Of a stretch of DNA of 64,000 nucleotides, positions 47,296-56,608 are shown in pieces. Location: contig JAHYIO010000031.1 of the NCBI GenBank assembly GCA_020543525.1, forward strand, positions 2,666,001 to 2,730,000. The letters are read 5' to 3'. The notes under the pieces were generated by a model. That model had not been told where the DNA came from. It did no database searches and worked only from the letters and a program-made list of their open reading frames with translations. The number at the start of each line of letters is the position of its first letter. The first letter of the stretch is position 1. Source of the DNA: Coriolopsis trogii (taxonomy: Eukaryota > Basidiomycota > Agaricomycetes > Polyporales > Polyporaceae). The translations under genes and the position numbers were made by a program.

Positions 47296-50200
47296 TCAGT
47301 ACTCGGCCATGGGAATGATCTTCCCCGTGTTGTAGAACGACGGCCGCGCCTTCCTGCGCCCGAGCAGCTCGACGTCGCCGCTGTCAAAGAACGAGTAGCC
47401 CGCTGCCCATCGAGTCGTATCAATCAGCGAAACCCGCCCGGCAAGGCGGAAGGCCGAACAGCAACGCAAAGAGCGACACTCACGCATCATGTCCTCGTCG
47501 TCGTACGCGCTGTCGATGTGGTCCTGGCCGGCGCGGTGGCCGTTGATGGGCCGGCCCGTCTTGGAGTCGCGCAGGACGCCGGCGTGGTCGATGAACGGCT
47601 CCGGGCGCTGGTTCGCGGAGAGGTGGAGCTGGATGAGGATCCGCTGGATGTCGAGCAGGTACCCCTGGAGCGTGTCCAGGAACCGGCGCGTCTGCAGGTG
47701 TTTCGACGACGCGCACCTGGAACGCAGCGAAGAGATCAGTACTGTCGTATCTCCGGCATCTCGAGCATTTCAGCACTGCAGTGCACACTTACACAGAGAT
47801 GCCCTCGTCCTTGATGATGTACCCGATCCCGTACCCGTCCGCCGCGACGGGCCCGAACCCGAACAGGCGCAGCGCGGGGTTCCCGCAGTTCGACGTGGAC
47901 AGTATAGACCGGCCCAGGACGTGCCAGCCCGGGTCGGTGAAGATCGCGGGCAGCGGCGGCTTGTCGCGCCCGTTGCTCCCCGAGGACGTCGTGCTCGTCG
48001 GCGACGTCGGCCGGCCCTCGTCGTCGTCGACCTGCGTCGCCGACTCCCGCTCGCGTTGGAGGAGGCAGTAGAGCGCATACAGGTGCCTGCATGGACCGTG
48101 TGGTCAGCTCACAGTCTCGTGAATGCCATTGCATATATGGGAGTGACCTACCGATCCTGGCCGAGGCCTTTGCTGCACTCCTTGGTGAGGTTCACATGGC
48201 CCTGGCACGCCTTCCTCAGAAGGTTCACCTTCTGCTGATTAGGCGCCTCGGAGAAGAACGTCTTCACAAAGTCGACCGTGTGCGGCTGCACGGTGCGAAT
48301 CGCCTCCGTCCGGCCGTGCAAGAAGCTCTTCGTCATCGCAGGCTCGTACGTGCACTCGATGCGCCCATACAGACCATAGTACGCCGCTTGGAAGGCCATC
48401 TGGACGAACGCGTCCGGGGAGAAACCATGCGAGGTGATGAAGTTCTTCCCATACGTCTTGAACTCGAGCGCCTGGCAATCGTTCTGGCAGATCAAGTCGC
48501 TCAGCCGCGTTTCCGCAAACCGGATCCCTGCTCGCAGCTCGGGGTAGAGCGTCCACTCAAGCTTCTTTGGCGCGGTGTCGATGACGTAGGTTGGCGAGTG
48601 CTGGGGCGCTGACTGGCCGCGAGGGGGCTTGTACGACTTTGCGTATGGGGAGAGCGGCGCGTGGAAGAGTGTAGGTGCGGATGGGTTGATGGAACGTGCG
48701 AGCAGCATGAGGCCTTCCGTGAAGATATCGGCGGCGAACCTAGAAAGCGGTGCATCAGCCTCGTTATCGGCACGTAGGAAGGCATTTGTGTACCTCAGCA
48801 CAGTATGACCATCTACGCCGGTATGCTCGAAGTTGATTCCGGCAGCGCCATCCGCACAGACAATGATTTGGAGCTGGGAGAAGATGTCACTGAATACACG
48901 GCTCTCGAATAGCAGGAAGCCACTGTACCTTGTCGTACCAGCGATTTGTACATGTACCGACCTGGACGCCGCCCTTCAAATCGTATGTCCCACACAGGAA
49001 GTTGTCGCACAGTTCAGCGAGATTCTCTGGCGAAGCATCATCCAAGCAGACGACAAAGAGCGCATTGTCAACGACTTCGAGGCAAGACTCGTTGTTTTTG
49101 TTGCTACAGAGCGCCTTCCGAAGACTCGACCAGATCTTCCTGTTCTCGGTAGAGAGCACGCCAATCGAGTTCCGTGCGACCTACCAGGAGAAAGTCCATT
49201 GATCGCGCATGCGTTAAATATAGAGCCAGATGAGCGGGAAATGAAAAGAAGGACGACGGTGAGACCGTGCGCGAGAGGCAAATAGTCAAAATCCACGCAC
49301 CTCGTGGATCGGCATCTGGTCGGCGTCAGTCACGATGGCCTGGAGGTTCCGCAGGATCTCGCGCTCGGTCAGTACCGGGCGATTCTCGGCATCCAGCACA
49401 TCGAACCAATCTAGGAGAATCATGTGCATGATGAGTTCCGTATGTCGTCATCATGAGAAGGGAACCTTCGAGGAGGATGCGGACTTACAGAACTGTCCGC
49501 GCCTGAGGACGACGATGTGTCTGGAGTCGGAGTGTACTTCCATCTTGCACCCTCTCTGTGTCAGATAGCAATATGAGTAAGCTATACATGAGCTGAGGGG
49601 GAGCGAACGAGACGGACCTCGGTGGGTATGCGTGCCGTGCCAAAGAGGCGGGTATACTGGTCCATATCGAGGGGAATGCCGCGCATGGTGTCGGGCTCGA
49701 GCATGCCCGCGCGGAGATCGTGAATGAATCCCAGCGACGAGACAATGAGTGAGGCGGCGCGGGGAAGTTGCTGTCCACGATCGGGAGTGGGATCATTCCT
49801 GCCCCGCAGAATGGGAGTGAGAATCGCTCGCGTGTCGGAACTGGGTTCCCGAGAAGTGCACTGTATTGAAATGTGACACTCACTCGAGGACGAAGAACGG
49901 ATTCAAGGCGAGCACGACCGGGTCCGAATGCGAGAGGTAGGATTCATACCTAGACACGAGCGCAGATAGAGCGGGTGCGCGTGCGCCTTCAGTCAGCCTG
50001 GGCTCGCGCGGGGACGAAGGAAGAACAGGCATACCAAAACTCTTCGATGTAGCTGATTCACAGGCGACGCTTCTTGTCAGCGGAAGCACAACAGCCCAGA
50101 TCTGAGAAGCATGACGCACCTCGCCTTGTCCTTCGCATACTCCTTCAACTTCTCCTGGATCCGCGGGCCGTCGTTGTGGAGGAATTCTTCGACAGCCCGT

Positions 50201-50373
50201 TTCGTCGCCTCGTGCTCTCGTGCATCCTGGAGCCCTTCGAGCGCTCTCAGGTATCGGCTGCACGTCTCTTCCAGCGGGGGAATCGGGAGCTTCGGCAGCT
50301 CGCCTTGTCGGGCGAAGGTACGCGACTCGGCCGGGTGAGATTGGAAGCGTGTTACGGGGGAGGATGAGCCCAT
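47296..50373 (-). CDS. carnitine O-acetyltransferase (choline/carnitine acyltransferase family, Yat1/Yat2-like)
   Basis: Transfers acetyl groups between CoA and carnitine for acetyl shuttling between compartments. The start at 50373 (MGSSSPVTRFQSHPAESRTFARQGELPKLPIPPLEETCSRYL split over the head) shows the family LPxLPIPPLEETCxRYL motif. Later exons contain YESYLSHSDPVVLALNPFFVLE, RHIVVLRRGQFYWFDV, SLRKALCSNKNN, GTCTNRWYDK, then VCADGAAGINFEHTGVDGH with the catalytic His, LTKECSKGLGQDRHLYAL (CoA-binding region) and GFGPVAADGYGIGYI. The last exon ends KIIPMAEY at 47296. There is no C-terminal peroxisomal AKL/SKL signal and no strong presequence, which fits a cytosolic or outer-mitochondrial Yat-type enzyme rather than Cat2 (inference). 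Around ten introns. Confidence 0.92.
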
Positions 50374-51600
50374 GGCTGTAATCGACGGCACCGGTGTGCT
50401 ATGGGCTACAATCGTAAGGGATAGCAACGAGATATGGGGGGAAGAGCGAGCAGGTGAGGAGGGGATGGAGAGGAAAGACAGGAGTGGCTTTATGGCCTAC
50501 CCCGCACGGTACGGAGAGAGGCCAAATGCGGGGCAATGCGGGGTAACGCTCGAGACGCCAAGCTGCAGTCCGTCCCCTCCTATCTCGATGACCATCAGCT
50601 CAGCGCGCACTCTTTCGTCCATTCGCCTCTCATATCTCCGCAAACCATTCCGACCGGGGCTCCTCGACGGACACGCAGACAGCAGCTTATCATGCACAAC
50701 GCAGACGACGCCAGTTTGGACGTAGCGCGGGAGCGCGCGCACGGACGTTTGGCGGTGCATGCGAAGCTCAGATGCACCCCGAGTCCGTCAAGAATGAGCA
50801 TTAGGATCGCGTTCCGAGGTACAACGCGCCTGACACCAACTTCTCCGTGTTGTGCCGGGGTGAGTTTTCGAGTAGGCGTCTTCACGCCTGTGATTTCGGA
50901 AGACTGTGCGTGGCATTTGCGTACCATCACTTCTCTGACGGTGTGGTTGGTGTGTCGTGACCACACAGACTTTCCGTCCCATTTCCCAAACGTCACTGAC
51001 AAACCCCGCAGCCACCATTTGCTAGCCAAAGTAGGGTTAGTGAGCGAGGAACATTCGGTTCCTCATCGATATTCTTGCCCTGCCTCACCTATTCCGGGAA
51101 CAGTCCAAGACGTTTCTCTACACACACAAGATGTCTGGAAGGTCACACAAACGTGGCCAGATCTTGGCGGCGCATGGGGTTCCTGCGGTAACCCAAGTCA
51201 CAATTGAACATTGAGGAGGGTGTGCCTCGGCGATTCAGATCTCACCTCCTGTCAAGCTGCAACTGGACCGGGTTAGACGCTCACATGATGTTCCAGACCT
51301 GCTCTTTGACGAACCACATGAGGATAGCGACTTGCGATACACGAACGAATGCTCTACAAATACAATGACAGTGCGGGGTATACTCCAGAACCAATAACCA
51401 ACACGTCGCTAGGACGAGTGCGAGAAAGAAAAGCTCTAGTGCGGGGGGCCGCCAAGCGGGGGTGGCGTCGCGGGACAGCGTTTTGCGTTTACCGGGATCG
51501 TGGTCACTCTCCGTGCGGGGACGCAGGGGCGTTCCGAGACAATTGCGAAGTCTTCAGCTGCTAGAGTACGCAGCGCATCAGCATCAGGTCACTTGAGAAG
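50374..51600. other. 1.2-kb intergenic stretch
   Basis: Upstream of the carnitine acetyltransferase. A 223-codon plus-strand frame (50536-51207) is present but shows no domain, codon or splice evidence of being a gene. Nothing else seen. Confidence 0.4.
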
Positions 51601-52154
51601 CTAGACCGGATCGGCCAAGTGCGGAATGACGGAGCGTCGAACAGGGTGGGGAGACAAGGAAATGTTACAGTAGTTGCGAGGGTGGATAGTAGTCTGTGTG
51701 ACAGAACGGGGAGCTCAAGGGATGGGAAACGTCGCTCACCTGTTTCCGCTTTTCGTGTACGATCCGCCGGCTTTCAAGTTCCGTAGCAAATTCGAGGAGC
51801 GGTTTGCCCGACTTAGCGCTCATGCGCTTGAACTTGTGAAGCTTCTTCCTATCCATATCCAAAAGCGGGGAAGAGGATGACGAGCGCGAGCTGCTCCGGG
51901 ACGAAGTCGGAGAAGACGTGGAAGAGGACGGAGTCTATTGCGTGGGTTAGGACATCGGAAAACTTCGGTAAGAGGAAAGTAGGAAAACATACGGATGACG
52001 ACGTGGAGCAAACCGAACGGGAGTCCGTACAGGGCCAAAGGGTCCTAGTGAGGTGCTCCTGCTCTGAGCTGCAGAAGTTCGAGATCGGGTCGGCCATTCC
52101 CGGAGGATTGTACAACGGGCAGAAGAATATGTCCGGGTTGCTGTAGCTCTGCAT
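51601..52154 (-). CDS. small Ser-rich hypothetical protein
   Basis: Unrecognised. A three-exon model reads from ATG 52154 (MQSYSNPDIFFCPLYNPPG, then SICS-like Cys/Ser sequence), across an intron near 51930-51990, into an exon with a striking Ser/Arg run (TPSSSTSSPTSSRSSSR) followed by a conserved-looking basic helix: LLDMDRKKLHKFKRMSAKSG, then PLLEFATELESRRIVHEKRK. A further intron (donor GTGAGC near 51738) leads to a short tail that stops at 51601-51603. All splice sites have GT-AG and the exons join in frame, which is why I accept it; there is no homology I can name. The 5' and 3' ends are the weakest parts. Length would be near 150 residues. Confidence 0.5.
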
Positions 52155-53250
52155 TTGGGGCCTCCGATATAACCAGTATTGACGACGAACGAAGATGCGT
52201 ATAATCACAGAATCAAGGGAGCGGAAGCCTGAAAGTGCTCAGGCAGCGGGAGTCGAGTGTTTGTAGTCAGAGTGTCGCATGCAGTAGACTTTATATGTGC
52301 GCCATGGACGCTTTGCCCTACGGTGAGAGACCATGATTCGGTTGCGATGCGGTCTTTGGCCGAGGGACAAAGCAAGGGCAGGACCCAGACGTGACCGTGG
52401 CCACAAAGCGTCGTGTCAAGCTTGCACCGGCAAACGTATATTTGGTCGAACCACAGGCAGCGGACGTGTGGTCTCAATCATGGCCACTGGCAGTGTGATC
52501 GAGACGGACATACCGGCTGATCGAAAGTAGACGATAACCACGACGTGGCCACGCGCCACCGAGGACAAAGGATATGTCAGTAAGAACTTCTGTAGGTATC
52601 TGTCTTTCGGCAAGACAGCATCGTAAGCTAAAGCAAAACATGTCCGCGTTGGTAGGCCCTCCACAGAGCCTTCGCCTGGCGATGGCAGTGGGGCGTCCGT
52701 CGAACAGCTACTGTCGTTACAGAAAGCAACAGATGGAGGTGCTCACTGTGAATGGTCGGACCAAGTTGGGACCTATCCAACAGCATCTGGGGACATCTCT
52801 GCAGCGATCGACAGCCTGACTTGAGTGGGTGTATGCGCATAATGATACACTGGAACACTCCAGGGCGCTAGCCCATACAACCGCTGGAACTTTAGGGCAG
52901 GTAGCGAAAGCTCACTCCCGCGGTCCACTTGCTTCAGTACATGGTGATGCTCTCGCTTGCCCGCCCACGACGTTCACAGGGACACACTACTCCTGCTGCA
53001 TACAACTTGGACCTCATGCGCACGCGTTCCAGGCCTGTACAGACCAGAACCCTCGAACTCGCTTGTACTAGTATGCACCATGGCTTCGACTCCGGAATGG
53101 TCAAAGCCTGGCGCAGCCCCAGGAAGACTATGTCTAATGCTTTGACCATGCACAGCGCCTTCTCGCTATGTATAAACTCATGGACTGGGTCTGTGGTATA
53201 GAGGTCAATTGTCTCGTCTGGACTGCTCTTGCACGCTGAGAAAAGTCGAC
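52155..53250. promoter_or_regulatory. spacer with the promoter of the first double-homeodomain gene
   Basis: No exon seen. Near the right end are two copies of the octamer GCTTTGAC (reverse at 53100-53107, forward at 53139-53146) and a TATAAA box at 53171-53176, 80 bp before the ATG at 53251. The same octamer clusters upstream of the second homeodomain gene. Confidence 0.55.
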
Positions 53251-53979
53251 ATGTCCTACTATCCTTACAATGTGCACGACCAAGCGCATCACGGAAGTCA
53301 TTGCAATCCAGGTGTCTCGAATTGTACGTGCGACAACATCCTGGCCCCTCCCCCCTCGCATAGCGCACCTCAAGTCCCACCCAGCGGAGGTTCTGCTTTC
53401 GTTGCTGAGAGTGGGACCTCCGACTATTACACTCGCCCGGGTCGGGCTCTGCAGCGCCGACTTGCGACCAATGCGTCCGCGCCCATTTTGGAGGATTTTT
53501 ATCGCTCGCACACGAAGTTCCCAGACTTCGAGCAGCGGGCACAACTCTCGCACGTAACGGGTATAGACGTCAAGGATATCCGACGCTGGTACGTTGGTTG
53601 TTTTCCCCCTAGTCGGCCCGTCTCAGCTTCTGACCGACGATCATGCTCATGCAGGTTCGCGCACAAGCGTGCTAAGGATCCATCCGTCAAGCCGGATGAC
53701 CATCGCACGCAGACCCCAAGGCCTAGTGCATACAACGTCTTGAAAATCCATCAACTCGCTGTCTTGCAGGAGGCGTTCGCGAGGAACCCGTCACCCGATG
53801 CGGCCGCGCGTGCGGAGCTTGCTGCAGAGCTCGAGATAAGCACAGAGAAGGTCTATGACTGGTGAGGGATACGTATAGTATCGTTCGGTGAGCTCCTCCT
53901 GAGAGTCAATAGGTTCCAGAAAGAGCGGGCCAAGACTCAGAGGAAGAGACGCTCCTCGCGGTCAGGACACTCGGGCTGA
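53251..53979 (+). CDS. double-homeodomain protein 1
   Basis: Predicted 203 residues in three exons (53251-53588, 53655-53861, 53913-53979). After a short head (MSYYPYNVHDQAHHGSH) come two homeodomains. The first spans about residues 66-125 (LEDFYRSHTKFPDFEQRAQL, DVKDIRRWFAHKRAK, Trp48 at residue 113). The second spans about 135-194 (LAVLQEAFARNPSPDAAARA, STEKVYDWFQKERAK, Trp48 at residue 182). Almost the whole protein is homeodomain. It should be a nuclear DNA-binding protein; its target is unknown. Position 51, nearly always Asn, is His in the first and Lys in the second. Both introns cut the Trp48 codon after TG. The tail TQRKRRSSRSG may serve as nuclear localisation. The gene is 480 bp upstream of, and in tandem with, the second such gene. 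The frame upstream of 53251 lacks an ATG. Confidence 0.85.
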
Positions 53980-54459
53980 CCATTCGACGTCACGATTGTA
54001 TACCGAATGTACTCTCTTGTAGACATAGACTGATAATGCACAGGCGAGCCCTCGTCGCTGTCTGACTGTATTCGCTGGTCGTCTCGGTTCTGTCTCCTCG
54101 CGCAGTTTCAAAGTCCGCGATGCTAAAGCGAGTAGTCACCACGTTCCCCGGACTTCAATAGCCGCCTGACGGCAGTTTTGCAAACATTCGAGTGAGTGGT
54201 ACCTCGTTGCTTTGACAGACTCGGTTTGCTGAGCCACGCTTTGACACCAGGTCGGAGTATGATAAATCATGCCAAGAACGTGCAGGGACGACAGTCAAAG
54301 CGTATGGATGAGAAGTGCTTTGACTGCCAAGCTCCTCCAGGGCATTCGCTTTGACCTCCCGGCTTTGACCCAAGAGAGGTATATAGACTTCTGCCATCGA
54401 CGTCTTTCGAACTGTCATTCATAATATCTTGTCTTGACGCAGCTGGCGTCTCGTTCAGC
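53980..54459. promoter_or_regulatory. promoter of double-homeodomain gene 2 with six GCTTTGAC octamers
   Basis: The spacer holds GCTTTGAC at 54209-54216, 54238-54245, 54317-54324, 54348-54355 and 54362-54369, and its reverse complement at 54294-54301. A TATATA box at 54380-54385 lies 80 bp before the ATG at 54460. Six exact 8-mers in 161 bp is far above chance (about one per 65 kb per strand at random). The role is inferred: a binding site shared with the gene 1 promoter. Confidence 0.7.
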
Positions 54460-55857
54460 ATGTCTTTACAGAACAGAAGGACTCCAACGAACACAGGAGG
54501 TCGTCCCACAATGCCGACTCCAGACGGCGGGTCTCCGGGTGGTTTCGTGTTGCCTGTCATGGCAAGGTCTGTTGTGAGTCAGGAGAGATGTTTCTGAATA
54601 CCAATGCTACTCCTACTCAGAACAGAATAGCTAACCGACTGCATCCCAGGATATACTCTTCGAAGCAGACCCTTCCGAGGCAGTGCCTCCTGACGCGGAA
54701 GACTTTCTGGAAGTTGGTCATGTCCGTGTAGTGAGGTAATTCAATATGGACTCGCTGACGGCCCGCTGTTGTCAGGACTTGTTCTCAGAAATGGAATCGG
54801 GCTCACCTATGGACGCGAGCCCAGAAAGTCTACCTTGTAGTTCCCTACACACGCTGGCTGAGCTCGCCTCCGGGAAGACCGAGAGGACCATGCCGGAGGC
54901 GCCGAGGCAGCTGGCCTTCCCAATGGGCGGTACGATCGTGTCCGAACTACCAGGTCAGGTCCCCATGCAGACGTTCCATAGGGCCATGCCCGATGTGCAA
55001 GGAATGATGCCACAGCGTGACGCCATTCTGCCCTCGCACCCTCTCGAGTTCAGTTATCAGCCTATAGCGCCATTTGTCCATCAGCAGCCGACAGTCTCAC
55101 TCCTCAGTGAGGGCAATCGAGCTCCTCCATCTCTCACAGTGATCTCGCACATCACGCCTCCTGTTTCGCCTCGCCGCCGAAAGCCGTACGCATTCGCTTT
55201 TGGCAACCTGAGGCAGCCGCGATACCACTGACACGTCAAAATCCAGCGGCGAAACGGGGTCCGGATCGTCACCTGGGAGAAACTCCAGGGCCAAGACGAT
55301 GTTTCCGACCAACGACGAACGGGCCATACTGGAGGATGCCCTTGCGCGGGATGGCAACAGCCCAAGTCGTCTGCAGATCAATCTCCTTGCCCAGAGGCTG
55401 CAACGTTCGCCGGAGCGTATTGAGGAATGGTACGCGCAGTCCTCCAAGCTCGCGGTCGGCTCGCGCTAAAGCATTGATCCACTCATGCCATGCAGGTTTT
55501 CCTATCGCGCGCATATGCAGCGCGGGAACCCGCCACAGGTTGAGGTCTTTACGAGCAAGCAGCCAGAGCAATCGAGCCCCGGCACCAAGGCTGCACATTC
55601 CTCACGGTCCAACACGAAGTATACCGTGCCGCAGATGGCAGCTTTGGACCAGGCGTTCATGCAGAACCGGAGTCTCGTCGCCGACCGCCGCCGCAAGCTC
55701 GCCCAGGAGCTAGGTCTGACCGAGCTCCTCGTCAACAACTGGTATGTTTTCGGGCATGTCGTAGCGATGTCGGAGTCGATTTCGACGATTTCCGTCGCGC
55801 AGGTTCGAGAAGAGACGCAGGCAAGAGAGGCAGAAGTCTGCCGGGGCACGATCATGA
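54460..55857 (+). CDS. double-homeodomain protein 2
   Basis: Predicted 362 residues in six exons (54460-54573, 54650-54730, 54776-55185, 55247-55429, 55496-55741, 55803-55857). The first 210 residues are Pro/Ser/Met-rich and look disordered, with an acidic patch (ILFEADPSEAVPPDAEDFLE). The first homeodomain spans about residues 216-275 (AILEDALARDGNSPSRLQIN, SPERIEEWFSYRAHM, Trp48 at 263). The second spans about 298-357 (MAALDQAFMQNRSLVADRRR, LTELLVNNWFEKRRRQER, Trp48 at 345). Position 51 is Tyr and Lys, not Asn. The first domain also lacks Arg53 and may bind DNA poorly. Introns 4 and 5 split the Trp48 codons after TG, as in gene 1. Tandem duplication from a common double-domain ancestor is likely. 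The acidic head could act in activation (inference). Convergent with the HET gene downstream. Confidence 0.83.
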
Positions 55858-56608
55858 AGAGACTGCCGAAATGCTATGCAACAAAGGTCCTTCGGTCATC
55901 AGTGGTTTTCGCACATATAGTTGGTCGTGGATATTGAATTCGAAGTACAACACGTTAGTCACTTTCTTCTCGTCGCACGAGGGTTTCGAGTCTACAGTGC
56001 CACAATCTCCTCCATCTGCACTCCTGGATCCCCCAGACTCAGCGGCTGCTGCTCATGTGCCTCCGCGATCAGAGTAGGCATTTTCCCCAGAAGCGGAGAT
56101 CATTGCAGCTAGCAATCGTGGGGCCGAGAATGCAGGGCCCGGGGCACTCACAGCGCGGCTCGCTGTGGGTACGACTTGCAAAGTCTTGCGGTAATTACTT
56201 GTCATCTCCCGCTCGTCCCCCTGGCGGCTTTACACGGTCTCTGGAGCTCGCAAGATGTATGTGACAGCGAATGACCGGGCAAGAACAACAAGTTGGTATT
56301 GATGCTCTCCCTTCTCCTGCACGGGCGCACGCTTTGCCACAGCATTTGGTCTGGCTGCATAGGGAACTTCAGAAGAGGCGGGCGGCAACTCTCCTCTGAG
56401 CTACTCGACTCCTCAGAGCCGTAGATGTATACGTTGCTTGTCCTTGATTGAGGCTGAAGATTACTTCTCCAATTTGTTCCGCAACTGTATGAACACGCTG
56501 GTCAAGGCGCACTGTGTCCCCAGAGGGTCAGAGCTCGCAACGGATCGTCTGTGAGGCCGGAGGCTCCCCGCCCCGTACTACAGAGGCGCGGCGGTGCTCC
56601 CGACAGAC
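55858..56608. other. convergent spacer between homeodomain gene 2 and the HET gene
   Basis: No exon recognised; short frames only. Taken as 3' UTRs and spacer. Confidence 0.4.

Noticed and set aside
50536..51207. 223-codon plus-strand frame
   Set aside because: No domain, no hydrophobic or charged pattern, no splice structure, and it overlaps a 144-codon frame on the other strand; length alone is weak evidence in GC-rich DNA.
53251..55857. Homeodomain genes as the mating-type A locus
   Set aside because: A-locus HD1/HD2 genes are usually divergent, longer, have one homeodomain each and sit beside the mitochondrial intermediate peptidase gene; here they are tandem, double-domain and without that neighbour.
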